Numbered from the stretch's first letter, positions 1 to 10,441 are shown. The stretch is 64,000 nt of DNA from Citrobacter sp. Cu233 (GCF_030332225.1 NZ_JAOWIF010000028.1:124001-188000), one strand, 5' to 3'. A program made the numbers and translations. Notes: generated by a model from the letters alone, not told the origin.

Positions 1-178
1 TTTGCGCGCGCCCCATCTCCTTTCCCTCCGGCGTGATGCCCGAGTTCAACGCCATGTTCTGCGATTTGAACGGCGCGGTACGCAATCCATCCTGATAAAA
101 AATACGACACAGCCCGGCGACGAGTACGCTTTTGCCAACATCAGATGCCGTTCCCTGCAACATTATTGCCTGCGTCAT
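1..178 (-). CDS. cbiP: Cobyric acid synthase CbiP, N-terminal part (cut by window edge)
   Basis: Only the first 59 codons lie in the window. The translation opens [17 protein letters not shown], a P-loop (GTASDVGKS) typical of the DTBS-like ATP-binding domain of cobyric acid synthases, followed by the family motif [11 protein letters not shown]. The enzyme amidates the b, d, e and g side chains of adenosylcobyrinic acid a,c-diamide using glutamine and ATP in the cytoplasm. The ATG overlaps the cbiO stop as ATGA, so translation is probably coupled. The 3' end of the gene, with its glutamine amidotransferase domain, is outside the window. Confidence 0.93.
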   Translation of the reverse strand, partial: MTQAIMLQGTASDVGKSVLVAGLCRIFYQDGLRTAPFKSQNMALNSGITPEGKEMGRAQ

Positions 179-990
179 GACGCCTCCTTCAGTGCGTTCT
201 TTCGCATACAGCTAAAAAATTCAGCCTCTGTTTTACACAGCGGGAAACCCAGCTCGGTGTGCAATTTCACCAGCCATGGCTGAGTTAACCCGGCTTGTTC
301 AATAAGATCGGTACGGGCGAACACGTCACCCGGCGTACCGTGCGTCAGCACTTCTCCGCGACGTAAAACGTACACCGCATCGCTGACTTCATAGATGAGA
401 TCAATATCATGGCTGGAAATAACCACATGATTTCCTTGCGCCACAATACGTTTGATAATTTCAATCATCTGCGTACGCCCTGATGGGTCGAGACCGGCGG
501 TGGGTTCATCCAATAACAAATACTGCGCCTGCAGCACCAGCGCCCCCGCAATCGCCACGCGTTTTTTTTGTCCGTGGCTGAGACACTGAATGGGCTGATG
601 GCGAAAATGTTGCGCATCGACCAACGTCAAGGCATCGTCCACCCGACGGGCAATTTCAGCTTCGTCCACGCCCAGATTACGCAGGCTAAACGCGATGTCA
701 CTGTCGATGTCGGTATAAAAGATTTGCTGATCGGGGTCCTGAAATACCGTTGCCACCTGCTGACGTAGCGCCAGCAGTCCGCGCTTGCTGTAATCCAGTG
801 GTTTTCCTTGCCACATCACCGCCCCCTGTTGTGGGCGCAGTAAACCGCTCAGGTTCATAAACAGCGTGGACTTCCCGCAGCCATTGGCCCCCACCAGTCC
901 GGTGACAGCATGTTGAGAAAAGTCCAGCGTTAGCCCTTTGAGAATCGGGTCATCCTGGTAGCGAAACCAAAGCGCTGAGGTGGCAAGCAT
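175..990 (-). CDS. cbiO: Cobalt ECF transporter ATPase CbiO
   Basis: This 271-residue protein is the ATP-binding subunit of the CbiMNQO energy-coupling-factor cobalt importer at the inner membrane. Visible motifs are Walker [10 protein letters not shown] (residues 34-42), the ABC signature LSHGQKKR, Walker [12 protein letters not shown] and the switch histidine in ISSHDIDL. It follows cbiQ by 8 bases and overlaps cbiP by 4. It sits inside the B12 operon, which fits delivery of Co2+ to the chelatase CbiK encoded nearby. Length is normal for the family. Confidence 0.96.
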   Translation of the reverse strand: MLATSALWFRYQDDPILKGLTLDFSQHAVTGLVGANGCGKSTLFMNLSGLLRPQQGAVMWQGKPLDYSKRGLLALRQQVATVFQDPDQQIFYTDIDSDIAFSLRNLGVDEAEIARRVDDALTLVDAQHFRHQPIQCLSHGQKKRVAIAGALVLQAQYLLLDEPTAGLDPSGRTQMIEIIKRIVAQGNHVVISSHDIDLIYEVSDAVYVLRRGEVLTHGTPGDVFARTDLIEQAGLTQPWLVKLHTELGFPLCKTEAEFFSCMRKNALKEAS

Positions 991-998
991 ACTTTTCC

Positions 999-1676
999 TT
1001 ACAGGTGAAAATCACCCTGATACAGTTTGATATCCAGTGTGGTGGTCATTTGCTGATAACGGATCAACACGCGGGTAAACAATAATCCCACCAGCATCGC
1101 CAGAGAGCGATAGCCCAACGGCAAGCTACGATAACCAAAACGCAGCGTTTGTGCGCGATGAATGGCGAGTGCCTCGTCTAACAGAATAAAAATAAATCGC
1201 CAGGTCAGCAGAATAAGCTCTGTCATCAGTCGTGGAACATGTGCACGTTTGAGCAGAATAATTAACTGCGGAAACGGTAAATTCAGCACCAGCCAGAACG
1301 TTGCAGCCAGCGCCGCAAGGCTTCGCCAGAACGTTTCATTGGCTGTGTGAATGCCCGATGAAGTGATCCCCAGCCAGAAACTGCCCACGGGTACGCTGGC
1401 CAGTAAGGTATGCGGGTCGCGGCTGACGCTAAACAAAATCGTCACGACGCCCACCAGCAGAAAGCCAAACGGTAACGCCATCCAACGACACCAGCGCCAG
1501 AAAGAAACCCTCAGCAGCCAGCAACTGAGCGCCGCTACCAGCAACATCTCGATACCCTGCCCCAGCGGGGGCAGAGTAAAGGCCAGAATCATCATCACCA
1601 GCCAGAGCAAGAATTTTCGCTGCGGTGAGACATGAAACCAGCGACTCTGGTAGCTCAGCCTGTCAAGCCCGGTCAT
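999..1676 (-). CDS. cbiQ: Cobalt ECF transporter transmembrane protein CbiQ
   Basis: CbiQ is the membrane (T) component that couples CbiO ATP hydrolysis to cobalt uptake through CbiMN. The 225-residue product has several hydrophobic helices, for example around residues 24-45 and 50-80, and the short charged motif near LAIHRAQTLRFGYRS that fits the coupling helix of T components. Two adjacent ATG codons (1679 and 1676) are possible starts. The second gives the usual enterobacterial N-terminus MTGLDRLSYQ and is chosen; neither has a strong Shine-Dalgarno. The start lies inside the end of cbiN, so translation is likely coupled. Confidence 0.93.
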   Translation of the reverse strand: MTGLDRLSYQSRWFHVSPQRKFLLWLVMMILAFTLPPLGQGIEMLLVAALSCWLLRVSFWRWCRWMALPFGFLLVGVVTILFSVSRDPHTLLASVPVGSFWLGITSSGIHTANETFWRSLAALAATFWLVLNLPFPQLIILLKRAHVPRLMTELILLTWRFIFILLDEALAIHRAQTLRFGYRSLPLGYRSLAMLVGLLFTRVLIRYQQMTTTLDIKLYQGDFHL

Positions 1677-1944
1677 CACGGCGCTGCCTGCCCTTGGTAT
1701 AACCCAGGATATAGAAAATCACGGCAGCTCCCAGCGAACCCTGTAGCGTAAACAGCAGGCTTTCAATTTCGCCGCTTGCAGGTTCATACAATGGCTGGAA
1801 CCACGGCTCATAATGTGGTGCGATAGCCTGAATCTGGCTTTCCGCTTCACCGTCTGAACCGCCGTATTCTCCGCCGTGGTTGATGAAAAACGGCAGGACC
1901 ACCAGCGCAACGACCATCCCTAATAAAATCAGCGTCTTTTTCAT
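1663..1944 (-). CDS. cbiN: Cobalt transport protein CbiN
   Basis: A 93-residue small membrane protein with two predicted helices (about 4-22 and 64-82) separated by an acidic periplasmic loop. CbiN is the auxiliary subunit that works with CbiM to load cobalt into the ECF transporter. It begins 2 bases after the cbiM stop and its 3' end overlaps cbiQ. Size and topology match known CbiN proteins, and the position between cbiM and cbiQ is the usual one. Confidence 0.94.
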   Translation of the reverse strand: MKKTLILLGMVVALVVLPFFINHGGEYGGSDGEAESQIQAIAPHYEPWFQPLYEPASGEIESLLFTLQGSLGAAVIFYILGYTKGRQRRDDRA

Positions 1945-1946
1945 CG

Positions 1947-2684
1947 TTAATGTCCTTGTGCGGTAATCAACTGGCGTTTGGTTAACTGGTCATAAATCAT
2001 CACGGTTAGCAGCCCCTCTGCGATCGCAATTGGAACCTGCGTCAGACAGAAAATACCCATGAACTTGATAATTGATCCCATCGCCCCCGCAGAGGGATCC
2101 GGGAAGGCGACGCCCAACTGCACAGAGGTGACGAAATAGGTCACGAGATCCGCCAGCATGGCGCACAGGAATACGCAAACATCACGACGGAACCCCGCGC
2201 GACAAGCCATCTTCCACACCATATACCCAACGACTGGGCCGATTACCGCCATCGACATGCCGTTAGCGCCAAGCGTTGTCAAACCGCCGTGGGCCAGTAA
2301 CAGCGCCTGGAACAGCAAGACGATTGCCCCAAGAATAGCCACCACCCCCGGCCCGAACAGGATAACCGCCAGCCCCACCCCTGTAGGATGTGAGCAGCTC
2401 CCGGTAACGGAAGGAATTTTTAGCGCCGACAGGACAAAAATGAAGGCGCCACACAGGGCCAGCAGGACTTTCTGGTGGTTATCTTCCTGCACGATTTGGC
2501 GCAGACGCACTAACCCGTACCACAGGCAAGGTAGAAACAGCAGCCACCAGGCCAGCGCCCACATCGGCGGCAAAAAGCCTTCCATAATGTGCATCGCAAA
2601 CGCCTGTTCAGGAACAATCATCAATAATAGTGCCGCAGCTAACCCGCTGAAAGACAGCTGTTTGAGCTGTTGTTCAAGCTTCAT
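1947..2684 (-). CDS. cbiM: Cobalt ECF transporter substrate-capture protein CbiM
   Basis: CbiM is the substrate-binding integral membrane component of the cobalt importer. An N-terminal signal sequence (hydrophobic core about residues 11-24) ends in AFA at residue 30, and processing there would expose MHIMEGFLP. The free Met-His start is the known metal-binding element of the family. Several membrane helices follow. The longest open frame begins 15 bases further upstream, but the start at 2684 overlaps the cbiL stop as ATGA and gives the normal length of 245 residues, so it is preferred. Confidence 0.95.
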   Translation of the reverse strand: MKLEQQLKQLSFSGLAAALLLMIVPEQAFAMHIMEGFLPPMWALAWWLLFLPCLWYGLVRLRQIVQEDNHQKVLLALCGAFIFVLSALKIPSVTGSCSHPTGVGLAVILFGPGVVAILGAIVLLFQALLLAHGGLTTLGANGMSMAVIGPVVGYMVWKMACRAGFRRDVCVFLCAMLADLVTYFVTSVQLGVAFPDPSAGAMGSIIKFMGIFCLTQVPIAIAEGLLTVMIYDQLTKRQLITAQGH

Positions 2685-3394
2685 TGTGCATACTCCCACT
2701 GTTTATTAACCAGAATGGTTGAGAAATAAGGTAGCGGTTGATCGTCGCTCACGTCATTCAGATGGCGCCAGCACTGTTCACCTGGCAACGTGGCTTCAGA
2801 CATCATCAATGCGCAGTCCAGCAAGCCTTCTTGTTGCAGCAGCGCTTTAATGCGAGCAAAACGACCGTACACCTTCATCAACACCAGGCTGTCATGCTGT
2901 TTTAATGCGTGCTGGATTTCACTTTCCGGCGCGGTACAGGAGACCACCGCCAGGGACTGTTGCTCCATGGCAAGCGGCGTTTTTGAACGTGCTGCAATTG
3001 CGGCAAACGAGGTGACGCCGGGGACAATTTCTAACCAGTCTGGATTACCAATACGCTGGAGTAAAAAGATCCAGGTACTAAATAACATGGCATCGCCGAG
3101 GGTAATAAAACCAACCTGTTTACCCGCTTTCACTTCCTGTACCAACGCAGCGGCGACCTCATCCCAGACAGCCTCTTTTTCAGCACTGTCGGCACTCATC
3201 GGGAAATGGCAGCAGCGAACGTCCGTTTGCTCACCGATATATTCACGCACGATCGACAACGCCAGACTATCGCCACCTTTACGCCCGGCCGGCGCATAGA
3301 GAATATCCAGCGCCCCAAGGGTACGTGCTGCACGCACGGTTACCAGATCGGCCGCACCGGGCCCGGTGCTCAGTGCATACAATTTACCACTCAT
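2681..3394 (-). CDS. cbiL: Cobalt-factor II C20-methyltransferase CbiL
   Basis: This 237-residue cytoplasmic enzyme transfers a methyl group from S-adenosylmethionine to C20 of cobalt-factor II in the anaerobic corrin pathway. It belongs to the tetrapyrrole methylase family: the N-terminal glycine-rich loop STGPGA is at residues 9-14 and the second SAM loop region PGVTSFAAIAA lies in the middle. It overlaps both neighbours by four bases (ATGA), with CbiK acting just before it in the pathway. Confidence 0.95.
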   Translation of the reverse strand: MSGKLYALSTGPGAADLVTVRAARTLGALDILYAPAGRKGGDSLALSIVREYIGEQTDVRCCHFPMSADSAEKEAVWDEVAAALVQEVKAGKQVGFITLGDAMLFSTWIFLLQRIGNPDWLEIVPGVTSFAAIAARSKTPLAMEQQSLAVVSCTAPESEIQHALKQHDSLVLMKVYGRFARIKALLQQEGLLDCALMMSEATLPGEQCWRHLNDVSDDQPLPYFSTILVNKQWEYAQ

Positions 3395-4185
3395 GCTGCT
3401 TCCTCCAGCGCTACGCTCAGCGCTTGCTGTAAATGCGCGACGAACATGGCACGAACCGCCGGATTCTCACCCAGACCGCTGAGCCATGGCGTAGCCGGAA
3501 TGCCTGCTGCGTTAAACAACGTTTTCCACGAATCCTCTTCATCAGAGGCCATATCATTGATAGCGTGGTCGCCGGCAACCAGCATTAGTGGCATAAGATG
3601 AACCGCCGTCACACCTTCCTGGCTTAAGCTTTCGATCAGCACCTCAACTTCCGGGTAGCTTTCTACTGCACCTACGCGAGCCGGGAAGCGCTGCGCTGTC
3701 ATCATGTGATCGAGACAGGCATAAGCAGCAAAGGCGTGATGACTGGCACCGTGCCCCATAAACACGACTTTTTCACGCTCACTTAACTGCGGCATCTGCT
3801 GTTGCAGCGCCAGCATCAGTTGTGCGTAATCATCGTGACTGCTCAACAACGGCACGCCCAACGTCAGGCGTGAAAACAGCGGGCGCATACTTTGGACTTC
3901 ACGAACAATTTTCTCGTATTCGTCACCATTAATGATGTGCAGCGACTGAATAGCCACATCCTGATACCCCTGCTCCGCCAGCTTTTGCAGCGCCTGCAGC
4001 GGCGTGTCGATCTCAATGCCGTCCCGCTGCTTGAGCTTGCGGATGATCATCCCGGAGGTAAATGCCCTGAACAGATCGCGGTCGGGGCAACTGGCCGCAA
4101 GATCGCGCTCGCAGGCCACAATATTCTTCTCGCAGGTGTCGTGATAGCTGGTGCCAAAGCTGACCACCAGAAGCGCCTTTTTCAT
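3391..4185 (-). CDS. cbiK: Anaerobic cobalt chelatase CbiK
   Basis: CbiK inserts Co2+ into sirohydrochlorin (or its factor II form), the committing step of the anaerobic B12 pathway. It needs no ATP. The 264-residue protein carries the two catalytic histidines known for the family, His145 in FMGHGASHH and His207 in AGDHAIND. Its gene is followed directly by cbiL, the next enzyme. There is no signal peptide, so it should act in the cytoplasm, unlike the periplasmic CbiK forms of sulfate reducers. Confidence 0.96.
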   Translation of the reverse strand: MKKALLVVSFGTSYHDTCEKNIVACERDLAASCPDRDLFRAFTSGMIIRKLKQRDGIEIDTPLQALQKLAEQGYQDVAIQSLHIINGDEYEKIVREVQSMRPLFSRLTLGVPLLSSHDDYAQLMLALQQQMPQLSEREKVVFMGHGASHHAFAAYACLDHMMTAQRFPARVGAVESYPEVEVLIESLSQEGVTAVHLMPLMLVAGDHAINDMASDEEDSWKTLFNAAGIPATPWLSGLGENPAVRAMFVAHLQQALSVALEEAA

Positions 4186-4195
4186 CTCTTACTCC

Positions 4196-4981
4196 TTAAG
4201 CAGCGGCCAGCCAGCGCGTTAAACGCGCCCCAAATGCGGCCTGACTTTCCAGTAACTCTTCTCCCGTCACCAGCGGTGCCGGGCGTGTAATCACGATGCA
4301 GGGAATACCTGCATCCAGACAGGGCTGAACTTTTTCCTGATAACCCCCTTCCGCGCCTGACGCTTTGGTGATCATCACATCCGCCCGACACTGGCGATAA
4401 AACGCGGCATTGAACTCGGCGCTAAACGGCCCACACAGCGCGAAGATTTCGCCCACGCCAAAGCCCAGATCCGCGCACTGTTGAATCACCTCTGGCACAG
4501 GCAGTACGCGTGCCAGCAGCGTTTTTTCCGGCAAACCTGCACGCCAGATAGCCAAATCTTTACTGCCGGTCGTCAGCAACACACGTTCGCCAAAACGACG
4601 AGCTGTTTCACATGCTTGCTGGATACTCTGTACGGTGTGCAGATGCGGGTGAGTTAAATCACTCAACTGTTCAGGTCGCTGATAGCGGCTCAACAACACG
4701 CCGGCCGCTTCACAGGCGTTCATGATGTTGCGGCTCACCACCTCGGCATAAGGATGTGAAGCATCAATCACCCAGCGCGTCCGGTTTTCCTGCAACCAGG
4801 CAATCATTTGTTCGCGCTCCAGACGCCCGCAGCGAACCTGACCTTTGATGTCACCTGCCAGTTGCTTACCTGTCGGCGTCGCCACCGACAGGGTGTAAGC
4901 GACATTTGCCGCATCAAGTTGCTGGCACAGCATGCGCGCATCGCTGGTGCCGCCCATAACCAGCACTTCACCGTAATTCAC
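4196..4981 (-). CDS. cbiJ: Cobalt-precorrin-6A reductase CbiJ
   Basis: CbiJ uses NADH to reduce the ring of cobalt-precorrin-6A. The 261-residue product begins with VLVMGGTSDARMLCQQL, a nucleotide-binding loop typical of CbiJ/CobK reductases, and contains the family segments DASHPYAEVVSRN and LLTTGSKDLA. The gene overlaps the cbiH stop by four bases and is separated from cbiK by 10 bases. Length is as expected. Confidence 0.94.
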   Translation of the reverse strand: MNYGEVLVMGGTSDARMLCQQLDAANVAYTLSVATPTGKQLAGDIKGQVRCGRLEREQMIAWLQENRTRWVIDASHPYAEVVSRNIMNACEAAGVLLSRYQRPEQLSDLTHPHLHTVQSIQQACETARRFGERVLLTTGSKDLAIWRAGLPEKTLLARVLPVPEVIQQCADLGFGVGEIFALCGPFSAEFNAAFYRQCRADVMITKASGAEGGYQEKVQPCLDAGIPCIVITRPAPLVTGEELLESQAAFGARLTRWLAAA

Positions 4982-5703
4982 AGCACATAACCCCGCGGTG
5001 TAATCATCAGCCCATCCTGTACATAGGTGGTTTTGTTGCCGACAATCACCAGACTGGTCATATCCACCGGTTCAAAATCCATATCACCGAGCGTAGTCAG
5101 CCATTTTTCCTGCTTTTTACGACCGGCCGACTTCACGATACCTACTGGTGTTTGTGCGCTCTTGCTGGCGGAAAGCAGTTCAAATGCACGCGCCAGGTGT
5201 CCTTCACGACCGCGACTGCGCGGGTTGTAGAAACAGATAACGAAGTCAGCTTCACCTGCGGCAATAATGCGTTTTTCAATTACCGGCCACGGCGTTAACA
5301 GGTCACTCAGGCTGATATGGCAAAAATCGTGCATCAGCGGTGCGCCAAGCAATGATGCGGCGGCAATACTTGCCGTCATCCCTGGGATCAGCCGAACCTC
5401 AACATCGAGTTTTTGCTTGCTGACCAGCTCAAGTACCAGCCCAGCCATACCGTAAATCCCGGCGTCGCCGCTGCTAATCAGCGCCACGTTGTGGCCAGCT
5501 TGCGCCAGTTCAATTGCGGCCTGGCAGCGTTCAATCTCTTTACACATTCCGGTTTTGATCACCTGCTTATCGCCGGTGAACGCCTTTACCAGATGGGTGT
5601 AGGTTTTATAGCCAACAATGATTTCTGCCGCCTGGAGAGCTTCAACGGCTTCCATGGTCATCATTGCCTGCGAGCCAGGGCCAATTCCAATTACGCTTAA
5701 CAT
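4978..5703 (-). CDS. cbiH: Cobalt-factor III C17-methyltransferase CbiH
   Basis: CbiH methylates C17 of cobalt-factor III and promotes contraction of the macrocycle to give cobalt-precorrin-4. The 241 residues show the tetrapyrrole-methylase layout: GIGPGS at 6-11, the SSGDAGIYGMAG segment, PGMTASIAAASLLGAPL, and a C-terminal VGNKTTY element. Its start overlaps the last base of the cbiG stop. It is encoded between the ring-opening hydrolase CbiG and the reductase CbiJ, in the standard order. Confidence 0.95.
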   Translation of the reverse strand: MLSVIGIGPGSQAMMTMEAVEALQAAEIIVGYKTYTHLVKAFTGDKQVIKTGMCKEIERCQAAIELAQAGHNVALISSGDAGIYGMAGLVLELVSKQKLDVEVRLIPGMTASIAAASLLGAPLMHDFCHISLSDLLTPWPVIEKRIIAAGEADFVICFYNPRSRGREGHLARAFELLSASKSAQTPVGIVKSAGRKKQEKWLTTLGDMDFEPVDMTSLVIVGNKTTYVQDGLMITPRGYVL

Positions 5704-6758
5704 CAGTGTGAAACTCCCAAAGTGATCGTGACGCCCTGTTCGCGCAGGGTCTCGCCTAACAGTTGTCCGTGGCTCAGCAGCCAGGCTGCAGGACCGGAAA
5801 CGCTTCCTGTACCCACCGTTTTGCGAACAAACGATGAGGCTGGAAAACGGTGTTCATGCTCACGCAGCGCGTCAGCGGTAAAGGTTTCGAAAGGCACGCG
5901 GCAACAGGAGGCCAACTGGATAAGCCCCTGTTCGTCTTTTTTCAGCGTAATGCTGCCAATGGCTTTTAACGCCAGCGGGTCGACGCGCTGGGCTTCGAGT
6001 TGGCGTGCCAGCAGCGCGGCTAACAGTGGGAACGGCGTATCCCGACGACAGCCAATTCCGGCAACCACTCGCTGCGGTACCAGCTTCCAGTGCATAACAG
6101 GCAGCTCAGGCAGATTGTTGCGCAAGGTAATACAAATCAGCGCATCCAGTTCAGGAAGCTGATTGAGATCGGTCACCGTGATAAATCCACGGCGGTCGCA
6201 ATGGCTGACGTCCTGTGCCAGTTCGTCGTCCCACCACAGACCAACCCGTTTGTTGCTGACCAGCATCTGGTTAACAATTTTGACCGCCGAGCGGAAATCA
6301 TTCATGCGGGCATTTAACTGAAACGCCAGTGTGTCCAGCGCCGCCATATCGTTAACATCCGTCGCGGTGGTAATGACCGGGTCGGCCCCCAACATCCCCG
6401 CCAGATAACGCGCCAGTGCATTAGCCCCCCCCGCATGACCGGAGAGCAAGCTAATGACATGCTGGGCACGTTCATCAATGACCACCACAGCCGGATCGCA
6501 AAATTTGTCGTTGACCAGCGGAGCCAGCACACGCACTGCAATGCCAGTTGCACCGATAAAAATCAGCGCTGAGTAATTCGCAAACGCATCGCGCGCAGTG
6601 TTAGCAAAACCGTTGTCGAAAGGAATAAATCCCTCCTCCAGCAGTTTTTCACTGGTGAAACAGGTTACCGGCAGCATCGCCGCCAGACGTTTAGCAAGCA
6701 CAACGCCGCCGGGGGTCAGGCAAAATAGCGCAAGTGATTCAGGCTTTACGGTATTCAT
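5703..6758 (-). CDS. cbiG: Cobalt-precorrin-5A hydrolase CbiG
   Basis: CbiG opens the delta-lactone of cobalt-precorrin-5A and releases the two-carbon fragment as acetaldehyde. The protein is 351 residues from the [12 protein letters not shown] start. The central part has the family motifs [15 protein letters not shown] and [14 protein letters not shown], and the C-terminal domain has [12 protein letters not shown]. An in-frame ATG 111 bases upstream would lie deep inside cbiF and give a tail not seen in relatives, so it is rejected. The chosen start overlaps the end of cbiF by 20 bases. Confidence 0.95.
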   Translation of the reverse strand: MNTVKPESLALFCLTPGGVVLAKRLAAMLPVTCFTSEKLLEEGFIPFDNGFANTARDAFANYSALIFIGATGIAVRVLAPLVNDKFCDPAVVVIDERAQHVISLLSGHAGGANALARYLAGMLGADPVITTATDVNDMAALDTLAFQLNARMNDFRSAVKIVNQMLVSNKRVGLWWDDELAQDVSHCDRRGFITVTDLNQLPELDALICITLRNNLPELPVMHWKLVPQRVVAGIGCRRDTPFPLLAALLARQLEAQRVDPLALKAIGSITLKKDEQGLIQLASCCRVPFETFTADALREHEHRFPASSFVRKTVGTGSVSGPAAWLLSHGQLLGETLREQGVTITLGVSH

Positions 6759-7512
6759 GGCTAAAATCCGCCGCATAGAGTTTGGAGTAGTGATACTCCG
6801 AGCCCAGGAAGTTACCGACCAGAATGAGTGCCGTTTTACGGATCCCTGCGTCGCGAACTTTGTCGCCAATATCTGCCAGGGTACCGCGCACGGTCTGGCT
6901 TTCCGGCCAGGTTGCCTTGTAGATCACCGCCACTGGCGTGGCCGCCGGGTAACCGCCTTCAATCAGACGCTCAGCAACCCGGTGGATGCGTTGGACGGAA
7001 AGATAAATCGCCATCGATGTCTGGTGACTGGCAAACGACTCCAGTTGTTCACGTTCCGGTACCGGCGTGCGACCTTCCAGACGGGTAATGATTAGACTCT
7101 GCGACACTTCCGGTACGGTATACTCGACGCCCAACTCTGCCGCCGCGCCAAGGAACGCGCTAACGCCAGGCACCACCTGCCAGTCGATCCCTCGCTTGGT
7201 CAGCTCTTCGCCTTGTTCACGTACAGAGCCATACAAAGAAACGTCACCGGTTTGCAGACGCACGACGGTTTTACCGGCTTTCACACCCGCTTCCATCAGA
7301 TCAAGGATCTGCTCCAGATGCAGTTCGGCGCTGTCATGGCATTCCGCTCCGGCCGGGCAATACTCCAGTAATTCAGTGTTAATCAGCGATCCGGCATAGA
7401 TAACCACTTGCGCCTGCTGGAGCAACCGGTAACCTTTGAGGGTAATCAGCTCACGATCGCCAGGACCTGCACCAACAAACCACACACTACGGGGATCAAA
7501 AATCTCAGACAT
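6739..7512 (-). CDS. cbiF: Cobalt-precorrin-4 C11-methyltransferase CbiF
   Basis: A 257-residue SAM-dependent enzyme that methylates C11 of cobalt-precorrin-4. It has the tetrapyrrole-methylase loop GAGPGD at residues 14-19, the DVSLYGS segment and [15 protein letters not shown] in the second half of the active site. The start [11 protein letters not shown] is chosen over an in-frame codon 41 positions upstream because it gives the normal length and only an 8-base overlap with cbiT. Confidence 0.95.
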   Translation of the reverse strand: MSEIFDPRSVWFVGAGPGDRELITLKGYRLLQQAQVVIYAGSLINTELLEYCPAGAECHDSAELHLEQILDLMEAGVKAGKTVVRLQTGDVSLYGSVREQGEELTKRGIDWQVVPGVSAFLGAAAELGVEYTVPEVSQSLIITRLEGRTPVPEREQLESFASHQTSMAIYLSVQRIHRVAERLIEGGYPAATPVAVIYKATWPESQTVRGTLADIGDKVRDAGIRKTALILVGNFLGSEYHYSKLYAADFSHEYRKA

Positions 7513-8074
7513 GGGTTCCTTCCTTCTGACAGGCGATAACAAATACGGGGTTATTCGGTTTGAAATAGTGACCACTACCCAGCCTGGAAAGTGAGGAAAC
7601 CTGCAGTTGCAGGCAATCCACACCCTGTATGCCAAGGTGGTCCAGATGAGCCAGAGCGGTGTTCAGGTTTTCCTGAAGGATAAATGTCATCACCAGTCGC
7701 CCTGCGGGATGTAACTGACGCATTGACCAGTCGATCAGATCGGTCAGATGGCCGCCGCTACCGCCCATGAAAATGGCATCGGCTTTTTCCGCAATCGTCA
7801 TCGGCGCGATACCTGGAAAAATATCGATGTTTGCACAGGCAAAATGCTGACGGTTTTCGTCCAGCAACCTGAGCGCATCCGGATTACGCTCGATCGCCGT
7901 GATACGCAGCCCTGGATATTGCAACGCCGCCTCAATCGACACGCTGCCGGTTCCCGCGCCGATATCAATCAGATGGCTGGCGCGGTGTAATTCAAGTTTT
8001 GAGAGGGCGAGTGCACGTACCGCTTCTTTGGTCATTGGCACTTTCTCTCCACGTAGAAAAAGCTCATCTTTCAT
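7505..8074 (-). CDS. cbiT: Cobalt-precorrin-6B C15-methyltransferase (decarboxylating) CbiT
   Basis: CbiT methylates C15 and removes the carboxyl group of the C12 acetate side chain. The 189-residue product is a class I Rossmann-fold methyltransferase, quite different from the tetrapyrrole methylases around it: motif I is [13 protein letters not shown] (residues 37-49). With CbiE it performs the two steps that one fused protein (CobL) performs in aerobic species. Here the two are separate genes overlapping by 11 bases. Confidence 0.95.
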   Translation of the reverse strand: MKDELFLRGEKVPMTKEAVRALALSKLELHRASHLIDIGAGTGSVSIEAALQYPGLRITAIERNPDALRLLDENRQHFACANIDIFPGIAPMTIAEKADAIFMGGSGGHLTDLIDWSMRQLHPAGRLVMTFILQENLNTALAHLDHLGIQGVDCLQLQVSSLSRLGSGHYFKPNNPVFVIACQKEGTHV

Positions 8075-8669
8075 CGAGGATCACCACTGCATTCATGTCA
8101 TAGTCGGCTGTAATTTTGCTCACAGGCAGGCAGTGGATACGCTCATTGTCCATCGCCAGGTTTTCGCCAATCACCATCCAGCGATGTCCTTTGCCTCTGG
8201 CAACCAACTGCTGCGCAATTTCACGCGGGCCACACAGCGCATCGGTCACCATCGCAACCTTGTTATGTCGCGCCAGTTCATCAAAACAGACACTGCGACC
8301 ATGGCTACTGGTGAGCCACATGTCGTTCATATCAATACCCGCTTGCGCACACAGATACTGAACGGCGCTAATACCAGGAATAATGCGCACATTTTCAATA
8401 CCAAAATGCGCCACCATCCGCGTGCCAATGCCGTAGAACAGCGGGTCACCTGAGGCCAGTACCACCACATTTCGCTCCTGATGTTCGCCGATCCAATTCA
8501 ATAGCTCCGGAATATTGGCACCAAGAGCAAACCGTTCACCGGCAAAATCCGGGAACTGCTGCAGATGTCGCTTGCCACCGACCAGCACATCGGCCATTGC
8601 AACCGCGTCGCGCGCCACTGGCGTCATCAAATGCAACCCAGCGGGCCCCATCCCAACAACCGTTAACAT
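8064..8669 (-). CDS. cbiE: Cobalt-precorrin-7 C5-methyltransferase CbiE
   Basis: CbiE is a 201-residue tetrapyrrole methylase that methylates C5 during conversion of cobalt-precorrin-6B to precorrin-8. It has GMGPAG at residues 6-11, [13 protein letters not shown] in the second SAM segment and [16 protein letters not shown]. It overlaps cbiD by 7 bases and cbiT by 11, so the three are almost certainly translated in series. Confidence 0.95.
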   Translation of the reverse strand: MLTVVGMGPAGLHLMTPVARDAVAMADVLVGGKRHLQQFPDFAGERFALGANIPELLNWIGEHQERNVVVLASGDPLFYGIGTRMVAHFGIENVRIIPGISAVQYLCAQAGIDMNDMWLTSSHGRSVCFDELARHNKVAMVTDALCGPREIAQQLVARGKGHRWMVIGENLAMDNERIHCLPVSKITADYDMNAVVILDER

Positions 8670-9802
8670 TCCATCTCCTCTGCGATCTCCGCGACCGGAC
8701 GATTGCTGCCGAGGACCTGATTATCAAAAGAGAACATGATGGCGTCGCAGGTCGGAGGATTTTTCGTAAAACGCAAGGTTTGCAGGACGCGCATACAAAT
8801 ACGCTTCGCCAAATGGTTGTAAATGTGCTGAAAGCCGTATGCTTCGATATGTTCCATCGCAGCTTCGGTCGTGTCACAGTCGCTGACCAGCGTCAGCAGT
8901 TCCAACGGCGCGCCAAGTAATGCGAGGTGAGCGACCAGCGTTTCCATGCGGGCATCCGCGATATGACTATGGGTATGGAAGATCCCTGCCGCGATTTTGA
9001 TAAGTTTGCCGGGATGGCCCACCAGCACGATCTGGCGGAATCCCAGGCGCACCGCTTCTTCAATCATGTAACCGACAAAGTTGCTCATAGTGACCACAAC
9101 CTGTGTGTCGAGCCCCATCTGTTCACGCACAAAACGTTCGCCGTGATTACCCGGTACCAGCACTACGCGATCCAGCCCTGCCGCGCGTTTGATCTCCAGT
9201 TCCAGCGATAACGAACGTTTCCAGCTCTCTTCCGACATCGGCGTAACAATGCCCGTGGTACCTATGATCGAAATACCGCCCAGAATCCCCAGGCGCGAGT
9301 TGTAGGTTTTTTGCGCCCTTTCTTCACCTTCAGGCGCAAAAATCTCAATTTTTGCCCCGCGATTTGGTCCAATCGCTTCACGTACTGCGGACTCAATGGT
9401 CTGACGAGGTGTCCGGTTAATCGCCGAACTGCCCACCGGCAAACCAATCCCTTTACGGGTCACCGTACCAACACCCTCACCGCCCTGTAAGACAATGTCT
9501 TTGCTATCGTCTAACGTCACGCGGGCAAAGATCAGCATCCCATGCGTGGCGTCCACGTCATCACCACCGTCTTTACGGATGGCGGCAATCGCCTGCTGCC
9601 CTTCGATATGCGGTGACTCCACGTTCAGGCATAACGTCACCCCGGAAGGCGTCACAATGGAAACCTGATGGATCAGATGCTGGCGCAGCACCATCAACGC
9701 AGCGACTTTTGCCGCCGCCGTCGCACACGATCCCGTGGTGTACCCTTTACGCAGCGCTTTACCGTTGTGCCACACTGGCGTATCAAAGGACTGGTCGCTC
9801 AT
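8663..9802 (-). CDS. cbiD: Cobalt-precorrin-5B C1-methyltransferase CbiD
   Basis: CbiD methylates C1 of cobalt-precorrin-5B in the anaerobic pathway. The 379-residue sequence opens with the recognisable [19 protein letters not shown] signature and includes [18 protein letters not shown] and [19 protein letters not shown]. It resembles no classic SAM methyltransferase fold motif, which is normal for this family. It overlaps cbiC by four bases. Confidence 0.95.
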   Translation of the reverse strand: MSDQSFDTPVWHNGKALRKGYTTGSCATAAAKVAALMVLRQHLIHQVSIVTPSGVTLCLNVESPHIEGQQAIAAIRKDGGDDVDATHGMLIFARVTLDDSKDIVLQGGEGVGTVTRKGIGLPVGSSAINRTPRQTIESAVREAIGPNRGAKIEIFAPEGEERAQKTYNSRLGILGGISIIGTTGIVTPMSEESWKRSLSLELEIKRAAGLDRVVLVPGNHGERFVREQMGLDTQVVVTMSNFVGYMIEEAVRLGFRQIVLVGHPGKLIKIAAGIFHTHSHIADARMETLVAHLALLGAPLELLTLVSDCDTTEAAMEHIEAYGFQHIYNHLAKRICMRVLQTLRFTKNPPTCDAIMFSFDNQVLGSNRPVAEIAEEMEC

Positions 9803-10431
9803 CGCGCCCCCTGCATGTGATAAAGCATGGCGTTGACGATAGCGGCAGCGACGTTGCTGCCACCTTTGCGACCTAATGCGGCAATGGCGGGCAGATGACT
9901 TTGTGTCAGTGCATCTTTCGACTCCGCCGCGCCAACAAATCCTACCGGTACGCCAACCACACCGCTGACGGCTGCATCATGTTCCAACAGTCGGAACAAC
10001 GCGGTTGGCGCGTTGCCAAAGACAAACAGTTTTTCGCCCTCTTCCTTCACAGCAATGTCGACTGCAGCCATTGAACGAGTGATCCCCTGTTCTTTTGCTG
10101 CCCGTACCACACGTGGATCGCTGATGTAACAGCGGCATTCGCCACCGAATTTTGCCAGCAGGGTTTTGTTGATCCCGGAAAGCGCCATCGTGGTATCGGT
10201 ATAAATCACGCTCGGGCGACTCAATGCAGCGCAAAACTGTTCCAGTACACCGCTGGAAAACCACAGAATGTCCAGCCAGTCAAAATCCGCGGTTGTGTGG
10301 ATCACCCGCTTGATGATGGCTTCATGCAACGGACTGGCAAACTGATAATCCGGGCGGGTTTCACTGATAATCTCGCCAATGATGTCGAAACTTTTGGCCT
10401 CAATCGCTTGAGGTTGCTGGATATAGTGCAT
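9799..10431 (-). CDS. cbiC: Cobalt-precorrin-8 methylmutase CbiC
   Basis: CbiC moves the C11 methyl group to C12, giving cobyrinic acid. From the start [15 protein letters not shown] the protein has 210 residues, the normal size. The catalytic histidine lies in RVIHTTADF (His45 by this numbering), and the C-terminal half has the [13 protein letters not shown] and [11 protein letters not shown] motifs. A longer reading from 10476 would run back into cbiB and is rejected. Confidence 0.95.
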   Translation of the reverse strand: MHYIQQPQAIEAKSFDIIGEIISETRPDYQFASPLHEAIIKRVIHTTADFDWLDILWFSSGVLEQFCAALSRPSVIYTDTTMALSGINKTLLAKFGGECRCYISDPRVVRAAKEQGITRSMAAVDIAVKEEGEKLFVFGNAPTALFRLLEHDAAVSGVVGVPVGFVGAAESKDALTQSHLPAIAALGRKGGSNVAAAIVNAMLYHMQGAR

Positions 10432-10441
10432 TTTGTTGTCC

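Noticed and set aside
2158-2709. A 183-codon plus-strand open frame opposite cbiM
   Set aside because: Antisense to a complete CbiM with a proper signal sequence and coupled start; the composition is that of a shadow frame.
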